Under the pieces are notes generated by a model. It ran no database searches and was not told the DNA's origin. It was given only the letters and a program-made list of their open reading frames with translations. From the NCBI GenBank assembly GCA_910587445.1, contig CAJULE010000004.1, positions 4,020-68,019 on the forward strand: a stretch of DNA of 64,000 nt, written 5' to 3'. The translations under genes were made by a program, and so were the position numbers. Source of the stretch: an uncultured Christensenellaceae bacterium. GTDB taxonomy: Bacteria > Bacillota > Clostridia > Christensenellales > Pumilibacteraceae. This document shows positions 18,583 through 26,708 of this stretch, in pieces (within the stretch, counting starts at the first letter, position 1; each line of letters starts with the position of its first letter).

Positions 18583-19923
18583 ATGAATAATTATTTACCT
18601 GAATTTCATATTACGGGCGAGCAAGGTTGGATTAACGATCCCAACGGTCTTGTCGTCTACAACGACGAATATCATGTATTCTTTCAATATCATCCTCACG
18701 GCGTAAAATGGGGACCCATGTATTGGGGACACGTAAAAAGCCGCGATCTCACGCATTGGGAGAGGCTGCCCATAGCTCTTTGCCCCGACGAAAACGAGGA
18801 CGGCTGCTTTTCGGGCAGCGCGATAGTTTGGCGCGGCAAAATGTGGCTCATGTATACGGGATACAAGGAAAACGACGGCAGGGAGACGGTGCGGCAGCTT
18901 CAGTGTCTTGCCTCGAGCGACGACGGCGTACATTTTACCAAGCACGGAATAGTCATAGGCGAAAACGACTTGCCCGAAGACTACTGTCCGTGGGATTTTC
19001 GCGACCCCAAGCTTTACGAGCGCGACGGAGTTTTTTATTGCGTCGTGGCGGCAAAGAAAAGAAACGGAAGGGGCAGGATACTGCTTTTCAAATCGCATGA
19101 TCTGTTTAAGTGGAAATTCGAGCTCGACCTTCTCGGCAGGGACAGCGGCGGCATAATGACGGAGTGTCCCGACTATCGTCACGACCTCGGATTGCTCTTG
19201 TATTCCGAACAGAATCAGCCCGCGGACGGCAAAAAACATTTGAATATTCACAGTACGTTCGCACGGTTCGGACGTCTTTCCCCTAAAGGCTTCTTACACG
19301 GCGAAGACAGCGAAATCGTCGACTACGGCTTCGATTTTTACGCACCGCAGACCTTTTGCGGCGCTCCCGTCATGATAGGTTGGCTGAATATGTGGGAGCG
19401 CACGAATCCGTCCGAAAAGTTCGGCTTTTCGGGTCAGCTCTCCGTTCCGCGCAAGATAGAAATTCGCGACGGCGGCTTATATCAAACGCCGATATTTTCG
19501 CGCAGACTCGTCAGGGAAGAAAGAGCGTTTAAAACTCTCGACGACAGACTCTTGTCCGGTTCGGTCAAGCTGTCGGCGGAAAATCTGCGCGCGTTCGATA
19601 TAAAGCTCAGAAAGTACGACGGAGAATACATATCCTTTTCGCTTTGCGGCGACGAGTGGATCTTCGACCGCTCGAAAGCAGGCGAGCCCATAGTCGGCGC
19701 GGAAACCGACGACGACTCCAAAGCGGGTATTCGCCGTATGCCGCTTATCAAGAAAAAAACGTCGGAGATCGAAATTGTTTCCGATCGTTATTCCGTCGAG
19801 ATTTTCGTGGACGGCAAGTCGCTGTCCTCTGCGGTCTATTCCGAGCCGGAAGCGGACGGATTGCATCTCGAGATCGATTGCGACGGCGTCACATACCGCC
19901 GCTACGACGTCGCGGAAAAGTAA
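18583..19923 (+). CDS. Cytoplasmic GH32 sucrose/sucrose-6-phosphate hydrolase or beta-fructofuranosidase
   Basis: This 446-residue protein has no signal peptide and consists of just the GH32 propeller and C-terminal sandwich, the usual size of SacA/ScrB-type enzymes. All catalytic signatures are canonical: INDPNG (Asp19), FRDP (Asp141) and TECPDY (Glu194). It is expected to split imported sucrose, sucrose-6-phosphate or short fructo-oligosaccharides in the cytoplasm and feed the PfkB kinase at the window start. Because the adjacent importer is of ABC type, not a PTS, the unphosphorylated sugar is the more likely substrate. It has its own promoter with a possible LacI operator 60-90 bases upstream. 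Confidence 0.92.
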   Translation: MNNYLPEFHITGEQGWINDPNGLVVYNDEYHVFFQYHPHGVKWGPMYWGHVKSRDLTHWERLPIALCPDENEDGCFSGSAIVWRGKMWLMYTGYKENDGRETVRQLQCLASSDDGVHFTKHGIVIGENDLPEDYCPWDFRDPKLYERDGVFYCVVAAKKRNGRGRILLFKSHDLFKWKFELDLLGRDSGGIMTECPDYRHDLGLLLYSEQNQPADGKKHLNIHSTFARFGRLSPKGFLHGEDSEIVDYGFDFYAPQTFCGAPVMIGWLNMWERTNPSEKFGFSGQLSVPRKIEIRDGGLYQTPIFSRRLVREERAFKTLDDRLLSGSVKLSAENLRAFDIKLRKYDGEYISFSLCGDEWIFDRSKAGEPIVGAETDDDSKAGIRRMPLIKKKTSEIEIVSDRYSVEIFVDGKSLSSAVYSEPEADGLHLEIDCDGVTYRRYDVAEK

Positions 19924-19937
19924 GCGCGGCGGTAAAA

Positions 19938-19963
19938 CGGGAAGAGCTCGATCTGCTCTCCCG
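19938..19963. other. Intergenic hairpin without U-tract
   Basis: CGGGAAGAGC and GCTCTCCCG form a 9-pair stem with one bulged A just after the GH32 stop. No run of T follows, so it is not a confident terminator; it may protect the mRNA end. Confidence 0.35.
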
Positions 19964-20106
19964 AATACATAACGCGACGAAAATAAGCAAAACTAAAGAA
20001 AAAGCCCCTTAAACGGCGGCGATATGTTTGTTTGAGATTAAGGCTTTGCGGCTGTGCGTTGCACGGCGCGCGAAAGCGGCGTATTCGGGAGGAAAGACGA
20101 GAAGAT

Positions 20107-20817
20107 ATGATTCGGATTGCGATTGTGGACGACGACGCGCGTTACCGCTCTGAAGTCGAGGGGTATATCGCACGTTACGGAAAGGAGACGGGCGAGGAGT
20201 TCGAAGTCACTTGCTTTCAAAGCGGTATGGACTTCATTACCGACTACAAGCCCGTAAACGACATAGTTTTTCTCGATATAGAAATGCCGCTCATAGACGG
20301 TATGTCCACGGCGCGTAAGCTCAGACTCGTGGACAAAGAGATATGTATCGTGTTCATCACGAAGATGTCTAAGTATGCTATAGAAGGTTATGAGGTCAAC
20401 GCTGTCGATTTTGTCGTAAAGCCCATAAAGTATTTCAATTTCACGGATAAACTGAAAAAAGCCATAGGAATTGTGCGGCGCAGAGAGGAAAAGGAACTTT
20501 TGATAAAGAGCGACGACAACTATTTCCGTGTGCTCGTATCGAAAATCAAGTACGTCGAAAAAGAAAAAAATTACCTCATTTACCATACGGAAAACGGTGA
20601 AATACGCGAGCGCGGTACGATGGAGCGCTTACAGTCCGAGCTTGTCGGCGCGGGCTTTTCGATGTGCAACAGCGGTTGCCTCGTGAACCTTCGCGCCATA
20701 TCGCAAGTGACTCCGAATTGCGTCATGATAGGAGGAGTGTCTTTGCCGCTGTCTCGCCGCAAAATCAAGGATTTCAAGGCGGATATGCTCAGTTACCTTC
20801 GCGGCTCGGCAAAATAG
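20107..20817 (+). CDS. LytTR-family response regulator (AgrA/ComE-like)
   Basis: The 236-residue protein starts at ATG 20107; upstream in-frame codons lack family similarity. Residues 1-120 form a receiver domain with the acidic pocket Asp8-10 and phospho-acceptor Asp57 in FLDIEMP, and a KP lysine near 105. Residues about 135-232 are a LytTR DNA-binding domain (FRVLVSKIKYVEKEKNY, and CLVNLRAI near its end). It is followed after 14 bases by the AgrC-like kinase gene, so the two form a two-component pair. LytTR regulators bind pairs of direct repeats about two helical turns apart, and such a pair occurs at 22264-22305 before the GH3 operon, the probable target. Confidence 0.93.
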   Translation: MIRIAIVDDDARYRSEVEGYIARYGKETGEEFEVTCFQSGMDFITDYKPVNDIVFLDIEMPLIDGMSTARKLRLVDKEICIVFITKMSKYAIEGYEVNAVDFVVKPIKYFNFTDKLKKAIGIVRRREEKELLIKSDDNYFRVLVSKIKYVEKEKNYLIYHTENGEIRERGTMERLQSELVGAGFSMCNSGCLVNLRAISQVTPNCVMIGGVSLPLSRRKIKDFKADMLSYLRGSAK

Positions 20818-20831
20818 AGGAGGGGCGGAAA

Positions 20832-22187
20832 GTGCTATACCAACAGCTTTTCGGAGATCTTTATTACGACATCTACGGCAATATTTTCGCCTTCGAACTG
20901 TTCGTATGCCTTACATACTTCGTCATCTTTCAGCCGCGTCGCAAGTATTTCGAACTCCGCGCCTGTCTTAGCTTTGCGGGCTATCTTATACTCGTAAACG
21001 TCACCTGGTTTATCATACGCAGCTTCGGAGCTCATGCGCCGTACCTTACGGAAGTGTTCTTCTTTCTGTCCGCGTTCTATCTTGCGGTAGGAGTATTTTG
21101 TTCGTTTAAAACCAACCTTCTCGGCGCGGTCTACTTCGCTACGGGCGCGTATGCTTTCCAGCATATGACGTATTCGCTCATAAACATAATACGCTCGGTC
21201 TTTGCGGTCTCCATGCCCGTATGGGCGGCGGTTGTCGTATTCGATATTCTGTTTTACGCGGTAATGGGGTGCGCATTCTTTTTTATCCTCGTCTATCCCC
21301 GAAGATACCGTTTCGGCAGCGACATATTCGACATACGCGCGTTCGTGCTGTCGCTGTTCATACTCGCGCTTTGCGTCGTACTCTCTTCGAGCGTCGACAA
21401 CATTTTCGCCGAGTACATAAAAGAGGGCGTGGAGATTGGAAGGCTCCGCATATGTTGCAGTCTCTACGCGTTTGCAGGCTGTCTGTGCGCCATAGTTTTG
21501 CAGTTCGGCTTCTTGCGGGAGAACAAGCTGTCGGGTGAAAAACGCATATTGGATCAGCTTATACGAAACGAGAAAAAGCACCACGAGATGACGAAGGAAA
21601 CGATCGGCATAATAAACGCGAAGTGCCACGATCTCAAGCACCAGATCTCACTGCTCGAGGACATAGACAACAGGGAGGCGCGCAAGGATTATGTGCGCGA
21701 GGTTGAAAATGCCATAGCCATCTACGACAGCGTTGCGGAAACGGGCAACGACACGCTCGATATAGTTATTTCCGAAAAGAGCCTCATTTGCGAAAAGAAC
21801 AATATCTCCTTAAGCTGTCTCGTCGACGGAGAAAAGATAGCTTTTATGAGCACCGCCGACATAGCCGTCCTGTTCGGCAACGCCTTCGACAACGCGATCG
21901 AAAAGGAGATTTGCGAGGAGGAGGACAGACGGTTTATAAGCGTTTCGGTGAGGGAAAGCAACGGCTTTGTGTACGTGCATATGGACAACTATTGCAGCGT
22001 GCCGCCCGAGTTTATAGGCGGCTTGCCGCAAACGACGAAGGGCGACAAGTACTATCACGGATTCGGTACGAAGAGCATAGCCGGCATTGTCGCCAAATAT
22101 TCGGGCGAGCTTTCGATGAACGTCGAAGAAGAGCGCTTCAATCTCGACATACTTTTTCCTCCGTTTGCGCTCGACGGCAGAAAATGA
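20832..22187 (+). CDS. AgrC-like (HPK10) membrane sensor histidine kinase
   Basis: I choose GTG 20832 as start because GAGGAGGGG lies 7-14 bases before it and the first helix follows shortly; the 451-residue product has about six membrane helices up to residue 210. A short coiled segment precedes the HPK10 phosphorylation motif KCHDLKHQI (His266), and a GHKL ATPase domain contains the N-box (GNAFDNAIEKE) and a G-box (GFGTKSI). This class typically senses a peptide or small extracellular ligand and phosphorylates a LytTR regulator, here its 20107-20817 neighbour. No AgrB-like processing protease or AgrD-like peptide gene is visible nearby, so the ligand could be a sugar, a peptide made elsewhere, or unknown. 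Confidence 0.9.
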   Translation: MLYQQLFGDLYYDIYGNIFAFELFVCLTYFVIFQPRRKYFELRACLSFAGYLILVNVTWFIIRSFGAHAPYLTEVFFFLSAFYLAVGVFCSFKTNLLGAVYFATGAYAFQHMTYSLINIIRSVFAVSMPVWAAVVVFDILFYAVMGCAFFFILVYPRRYRFGSDIFDIRAFVLSLFILALCVVLSSSVDNIFAEYIKEGVEIGRLRICCSLYAFAGCLCAIVLQFGFLRENKLSGEKRILDQLIRNEKKHHEMTKETIGIINAKCHDLKHQISLLEDIDNREARKDYVREVENAIAIYDSVAETGNDTLDIVISEKSLICEKNNISLSCLVDGEKIAFMSTADIAVLFGNAFDNAIEKEICEEEDRRFISVSVRESNGFVYVHMDNYCSVPPEFIGGLPQTTKGDKYYHGFGTKSIAGIVAKYSGELSMNVEEERFNLDILFPPFALDGRK

Positions 22188-22219
22188 CGAGTTTCAATAT
22201 GCACGGCATAACTTATTTT

Positions 22220-22251
22220 AAAGACCTTTCCGTATTCGGTGGGTCTTTTTC
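22220..22251 (+). terminator. Rho-independent terminator of the two-component operon
   Basis: AAAGACC pairs with GGTCTTT (22242-22248), with an inner CCG/CGG stem, and is followed by TTTTT. It lies 33 bases after the kinase stop codon and separates the signalling genes from the GH3 operon. Confidence 0.8.
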
Positions 22252-22263
22252 ATTTGCGTTTTT

Positions 22264-22329
22264 ACCGCTTTTACCGAATTTTCGACCGCTTTAACCGAAA
22301 TTTCCCTTTTCGCGTGCATAAGTGATAAT
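22264..22329 (+). promoter_or_regulatory. Tandem 21-bp direct repeats and -10 box: candidate LytTR-controlled promoter
   Basis: Two head-to-tail copies, 22264-22284 and 22285-22305, match at 18 of 21 positions (core ACCGCTTTWACCGAAWTTTC). The 21-base period equals two helical turns and the spacing of LytTR (AgrA, ComE) half-sites. A -10-like GATAAT follows at 22324-22329, 18 bases after the repeats, with no good -35 box, as expected for an activator-dependent promoter. It lies between the two-component genes and the GH3 gene. Confidence 0.7.
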
Positions 22330-22390
22330 ATTCGGGTATCAGAGTCGGGCGCGAAATGCGTTCAAAAAAATATATAAGGAGAAGGAAATA

Positions 22391-25300
22391 ATGAACATTC
22401 ACGGAAAGAGTCGCGGTAAAAAGCTGTTCGGTTGCGCCGCCGCCATCGCGCTCGCGTCGGCAATCGGCATGACGGCATTCGCTCCCCGCCCCACGGAAAA
22501 TGCGAAGGCGCTGAGCTATAACGCCGAAGCGGCGAAGAGCGGTTGGACTACGGACTTCGAAACCTACGAGGAAGAACAGGAGTATGCGGCTCGCTTCAAC
22601 AAACAGATTGTGGAAGAGGGCGCGGTGCTTTTGAAGAACAAGGACGGCGCGCTGCCGCTCACGGCGTCCGAGCGCGACATTACGCTGTTCGGCACAAATT
22701 CATACAAGCCGTTTTACGGAGGCACGGGCTCTGCGGGCATGACGGGCGACGTCAAGACGACCGACCTTGTCTCAAGCCTCGAAAAATCCGGCTTCAGACT
22801 CAATCAAAAGGTTCAAAACATCTATAACAATGTGGGAGGCAGATATGTCGCTCAGCTTCACAGCAGCGGTAATATCCGCGTAGAGATTCCCACAGACCTC
22901 CTGGACGCGGCAAAGAGTTCGTATGCGCAATACGGCGACGCGGCGGTCGTGACCATATCCCGCCTCGGCGGCGAGGGCTATGACGTCTATCATTCGATGA
23001 AGACGGTGACGTGGGGAAGTACAAAGGCTTATGCGGACGAAAACGCCCATCTTCTTCAGCTCACCGACAACGAGAAAACTCTCATAAAACACATGGGCGA
23101 GAACTTCGGCAAGGTCATAGTTCTCATAAACAGCGGTCATACGCTCGAAATAAGCGAGCTCGAGGACGACCCCAATGTCGACGCGATACTCTACATAGGA
23201 CAGCCGGGCGCGTCGGGTTTTGCGGCTGTGCCGAGAATTCTGACGGGCGCGGTAAATCCGTCCGGCAAAACCGTCGACGTGTATGCGGCGAACTTCAAAG
23301 CCGACCCCACTTGGAACAACTTCGGATTGAACATACAGCACGATCCCGAAACATACGATAAAAATAATCTTAACCCCGACTACGACAACTTCGTCTACAA
23401 TTCGGAAGGCAACAAGGTGGAAGCCAATGTCGTCGAGTACGAGGAAGGTATCTACGTCGGCTATCGCTGGTACGAAACTGCGGCTGCGGACGGAGTCTTA
23501 AAAACGCTCGACACATACGACGCCGAAAAAGCCGGTAACTTCAAAGACGAATACTACAACAGAAGCAACGGCGTAGTCTATCCCTTCGGCTACGGGCTTT
23601 CGTATACGACGTTTAAGCAGGAGCTTTTGACGACGGGTGCGGAGCTCGAAGCGGCATTAAATGCGGCAAGCGGTATTGACGCGAAAGTCGAAATAAAGGT
23701 GCGCGTTACGAACACTGGCGACGTTTCCGGCAAGGAAGTGGCGCAGGTCTACGTGCACGCGCCGTACACCTTGGGCGGAATAGAGAAGTCCGAAGTGGTG
23801 CTCGCGGGCTTTGGTAAGACCAAGCTTTTAAAGCCCGACGAGTCGGAAGTTCTTACGCTTGCCGTTCGTCTCGGCGACATAGCCTCCTTCGACTACGACG
23901 ACGCGAACAAGAACGGATATAAGGGTTGGGAGATAGAACCCGGCAAGTACGAGTTCAGACTTCAGTCCGACTCCCACAACCTCATAGAGAAAATAGATTG
24001 CGCGCTGACCGCCAAAACGACGTCGCTCGACAACGACTCCGACAGCGCCAACAACACGCCTTTCTCGCGGGGCGACGACTACGACAGCCTTATGATAAAT
24101 AAGGACGAGGGCAGCGCAAACATGACCATAATGTCGCGCGCCGACTTTAAGGGAACCTATCCTACTGTGCCGCTTAAAGCCGACCGCACGTTTAGCGACG
24201 AAGTCATAGCCTTCCTTACGAATACGACGCAGGAAGCGGGCACTCTGGACACCGACAACGGCGGCAGATACGTTTCCTATTGGAACTCGCTCAACGACGC
24301 CGAGACCGACCCGTGGTATTGGTATAAGGACGCCGTGGGCGAGAATTGGACGCAGGCGGCGACTACGGAAGGCAGAGTCGACGGACTTTCCGCAATTCAG
24401 CTTACCGACATGATAGGCATAGATTATTGGGACGACTCCACGATAGTAACCGAAGCCGAAGGCCATGTCTTTGCGGGCAAGACGCATAAAGAGGCGTGGG
24501 AAATGTTCATGAACGGACTCACGTTCGAGGAAATGAAATCCATTATTTCTAACGGCAGGTATCAGCAGTCGCCGGGCAACAGCTCGATAGGTCTCGAATG
24601 GGGCGAGGACGCGGACGGACCCGCGCAGATTCAGGACGGAACCTGGTGGGCGTGCGCGGTAGTGGTCGGCTCGATGTGGGACGAGGAGCTTTCCTATAAG
24701 TACGGCGTAATGGTCGGCAACGAAAGCCTGTTCCTCGACGTGCCCGGCTGGTACGGCCCGTCGATGAATGTTCACCGCTCGCAGTTCGGCGGCAGAAACT
24801 TCGAATATTTCTCGTCCGACGCACTCCACAGCGGACGCATGGCGGCGGCTATGACGCGCGGCGCACAAAGTAAAGGCGTAAACTGCTATATAAAGCACGT
24901 CGGCATAAACGAGCAGGAAACCGACCGTCCGGGTCTTACGACGTATGTCGACGAGCAGACAATGCGCGAAGTTTACTTCAGAAGCTACGAGTACGCGGTC
25001 AAAGAGGGCAAGGCAACGGGCGTAATGACGGCTATGTGCAGAATAGGCAGCTTGCCGGCACAGTCGAACTACGCAATGATGAACACGATGATAAGAGGCG
25101 AATGGGGCTTCAAGGGCGCGGCAAACTCCGATAAGTCGGGCGCGGACAACGGCGCGGCGAACTACTCGCAACGCGGCGGCTGCGATTTCCCGCTCGGCAC
25201 TTACGGCGGCAAGAACAGCGTCTACGGCGAGTGGGATGCGGTAAATAACAAAGTGCTCGACGACACGCTGCCCGATAAGCCCGTCGACGACATTCAGTGG

Positions 25301-26605
25301 TATGCCGTGCGCACAAGCGCAATGCGTATGCTGTGGGTCGCGGCAAACACGAACTATACGGCATTCAAGGTAAACAGAAGCTTGTTTGTCGATAAAGAAT
25401 TCAAACTTTATGTAAATATGAGTCTAAACAGCGCCCGTCTCGGCATGGCAATCGATTCGAAGTACACCGAGGGCTCGAACGTATCCTACAAGATTACGGG
25501 CGGCAGACTTCCGATAGGCGTCGGCTTTAACGAGGTGGACGGAACATTTACCGATAAGGCGTATGAGGACGGCGAGTTCGAAGTCGAAGTAACCATGTTC
25601 GTAAACGGCATGAGCGCAAAGACCGCAAAGGCAAAGCTCGTCGTAGAGCCCATGCTCGGTCTCGAAAACACGCTCGTACTAAAGGTGGGCGAAAAGTATA
25701 CTACGGACATAATTCCGCTGCATTACTTTATAACCGATACCGAAACCGAGGATTGCGAGTACGGCGAAAATAAGCCCTATGTACACATAGAGCTCGCAAT
25801 AAACGGCGGCGTGCCCTGCGCGGACGACAAATACGAACTGACGTATAAGACCTATACTTTCGACGTCGACGCGCTCACGGAAAGCTCCGGCTACAAGTGG
25901 ACGATCGAGAGCAAAAAAGAGCAGGCGAAAGGTCTGAACGGAAATGTCTATAACAACGGCGCGACGCTTTCGTTCACGCCGACCGAGGCGGGCAGCTTCC
26001 TTCTGAACATTGCGTGCACGTCCTATTATGTGTCCGGCAGCAGCTTGAAGAGCAAGAGCGCGAAGATAAGTCAGATTCCCATAGTCGTGCTTCCTTCGGA
26101 CTCTGCGGACGGCAAGACCATAGTAAGCGTAAACAAGACCAAATCCGAGGGGCTCGTCGATACCTACACGATTCTTTTCAACGACGGCTCGACGTATAAC
26201 TTCACTATCACGAACGGCTCTCAGGGCGCTACGGGCGAACAGGGCGAGCAGGGCTTGCCGGGTATACGCGGTCCTCAGGGCAATCCGGGCGCCGACGGAG
26301 CCGACGGAGCCGACGGAACAAACGGCACAACCCCTACGATTTCGATAAGCGAAGACGGATATTGGATGATAAACGGAACAAAGACCGATGTCAAGGCAGT
26401 CGGCAAAGACGGTGCGGACGGTGCTGACGGCGTCGACGGTAAGGACGGCGTCGACGGTAAGGACGGAGCGAACGGCGAAAACGGCTCGGGCTGCGGAAGC
26501 TCGCTTGCCGCAAACGGCACGCTTGCCGCGCTCGCAATGTCGGGTCTCGCTGCGCTTTTGGGACTCGCGGTCGTGAAATCCGCCCGCAAGAAGAAGACCG
26601 ACTAA
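22391..26605 (+). CDS. Membrane-anchored permuted GH3 enzyme with Ig-like and collagen-like domains
   Basis: The 1404-residue protein starts at ATG 22391 after AAGGAGAAGGAA; an N-terminal hydrophobic stretch (about 15-33) is the export signal. The domain order is circularly permuted as in Ruminococcus albus and Butyrivibrio beta-glucosidases: the GH3 C-domain (EEGAVLLKNKDGALPL near 75) and Fn3-like domain come first, and the TIM barrel follows (IKHVGINEQE, nucleophile Asp914 in NSDKSG). Ig-like sequence follows, then two collagen-like Gly-X-Y tracts (about 1276-1313 and 1336-1366) around a GYWMINGTKTDVKA segment, and a C-terminal membrane helix with a basic tail (about 1375-1404). It should hydrolyse a beta-glycoside at the cell surface. 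The promoter suggests control by the neighbouring LytTR system. SDKSG differs from the common SDW, so specificity is uncertain. Confidence 0.88.
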   Translation: MNIHGKSRGKKLFGCAAAIALASAIGMTAFAPRPTENAKALSYNAEAAKSGWTTDFETYEEEQEYAARFNKQIVEEGAVLLKNKDGALPLTASERDITLFGTNSYKPFYGGTGSAGMTGDVKTTDLVSSLEKSGFRLNQKVQNIYNNVGGRYVAQLHSSGNIRVEIPTDLLDAAKSSYAQYGDAAVVTISRLGGEGYDVYHSMKTVTWGSTKAYADENAHLLQLTDNEKTLIKHMGENFGKVIVLINSGHTLEISELEDDPNVDAILYIGQPGASGFAAVPRILTGAVNPSGKTVDVYAANFKADPTWNNFGLNIQHDPETYDKNNLNPDYDNFVYNSEGNKVEANVVEYEEGIYVGYRWYETAAADGVLKTLDTYDAEKAGNFKDEYYNRSNGVVYPFGYGLSYTTFKQELLTTGAELEAALNAASGIDAKVEIKVRVTNTGDVSGKEVAQVYVHAPYTLGGIEKSEVVLAGFGKTKLLKPDESEVLTLAVRLGDIASFDYDDANKNGYKGWEIEPGKYEFRLQSDSHNLIEKIDCALTAKTTSLDNDSDSANNTPFSRGDDYDSLMINKDEGSANMTIMSRADFKGTYPTVPLKADRTFSDEVIAFLTNTTQEAGTLDTDNGGRYVSYWNSLNDAETDPWYWYKDAVGENWTQAATTEGRVDGLSAIQLTDMIGIDYWDDSTIVTEAEGHVFAGKTHKEAWEMFMNGLTFEEMKSIISNGRYQQSPGNSSIGLEWGEDADGPAQIQDGTWWACAVVVGSMWDEELSYKYGVMVGNESLFLDVPGWYGPSMNVHRSQFGGRNFEYFSSDALHSGRMAAAMTRGAQSKGVNCYIKHVGINEQETDRPGLTTYVDEQTMREVYFRSYEYAVKEGKATGVMTAMCRIGSLPAQSNYAMMNTMIRGEWGFKGAANSDKSGADNGAANYSQRGGCDFPLGTYGGKNSVYGEWDAVNNKVLDDTLPDKPVDDIQWYAVRTSAMRMLWVAANTNYTAFKVNRSLFVDKEFKLYVNMSLNSARLGMAIDSKYTEGSNVSYKITGGRLPIGVGFNEVDGTFTDKAYEDGEFEVEVTMFVNGMSAKTAKAKLVVEPMLGLENTLVLKVGEKYTTDIIPLHYFITDTETEDCEYGENKPYVHIELAINGGVPCADDKYELTYKTYTFDVDALTESSGYKWTIESKKEQAKGLNGNVYNNGATLSFTPTEAGSFLLNIACTSYYVSGSSLKSKSAKISQIPIVVLPSDSADGKTIVSVNKTKSEGLVDTYTILFNDGSTYNFTITNGSQGATGEQGEQGLPGIRGPQGNPGADGADGADGTNGTTPTISISEDGYWMINGTKTDVKAVGKDGADGADGVDGKDGVDGKDGANGENGSGCGSSLAANGTLAALAMSGLAALLGLAVVKSARKKKTD

Positions 26606-26626
26606 TAGACTTCTTACTCCCCCTGT

Positions 26627-26681
26627 TTACGGCAAGAACCCTTCGGCAGAGCAAAAACTTTACCGAAGGGCAAAGCCGTAA
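26627..26681. other. Long two-tier intergenic hairpin
   Basis: TTACGGC (26627-26633) pairs with GCCGTAA (26675-26681), and inside it CCCTTCGG pairs with CCGAAGGG, leaving a 16-base loop. It sits 22 bases after the GH3 stop and ends 28 bases before the next start. No U-tract follows, so partial termination, processing or mRNA stabilisation are the likely roles. Confidence 0.6.
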
Positions 26682-26708
26682 TATATTCGACTTTGGAGAC
26701 GTTTGGAA

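Noticed and set aside
19924..20106. Hidden peptide-pheromone gene (AgrD-like) before the two-component genes
   Set aside because: No short frame with a ribosome binding site and an AgrD-like pattern was found in this gap or within the following operon.
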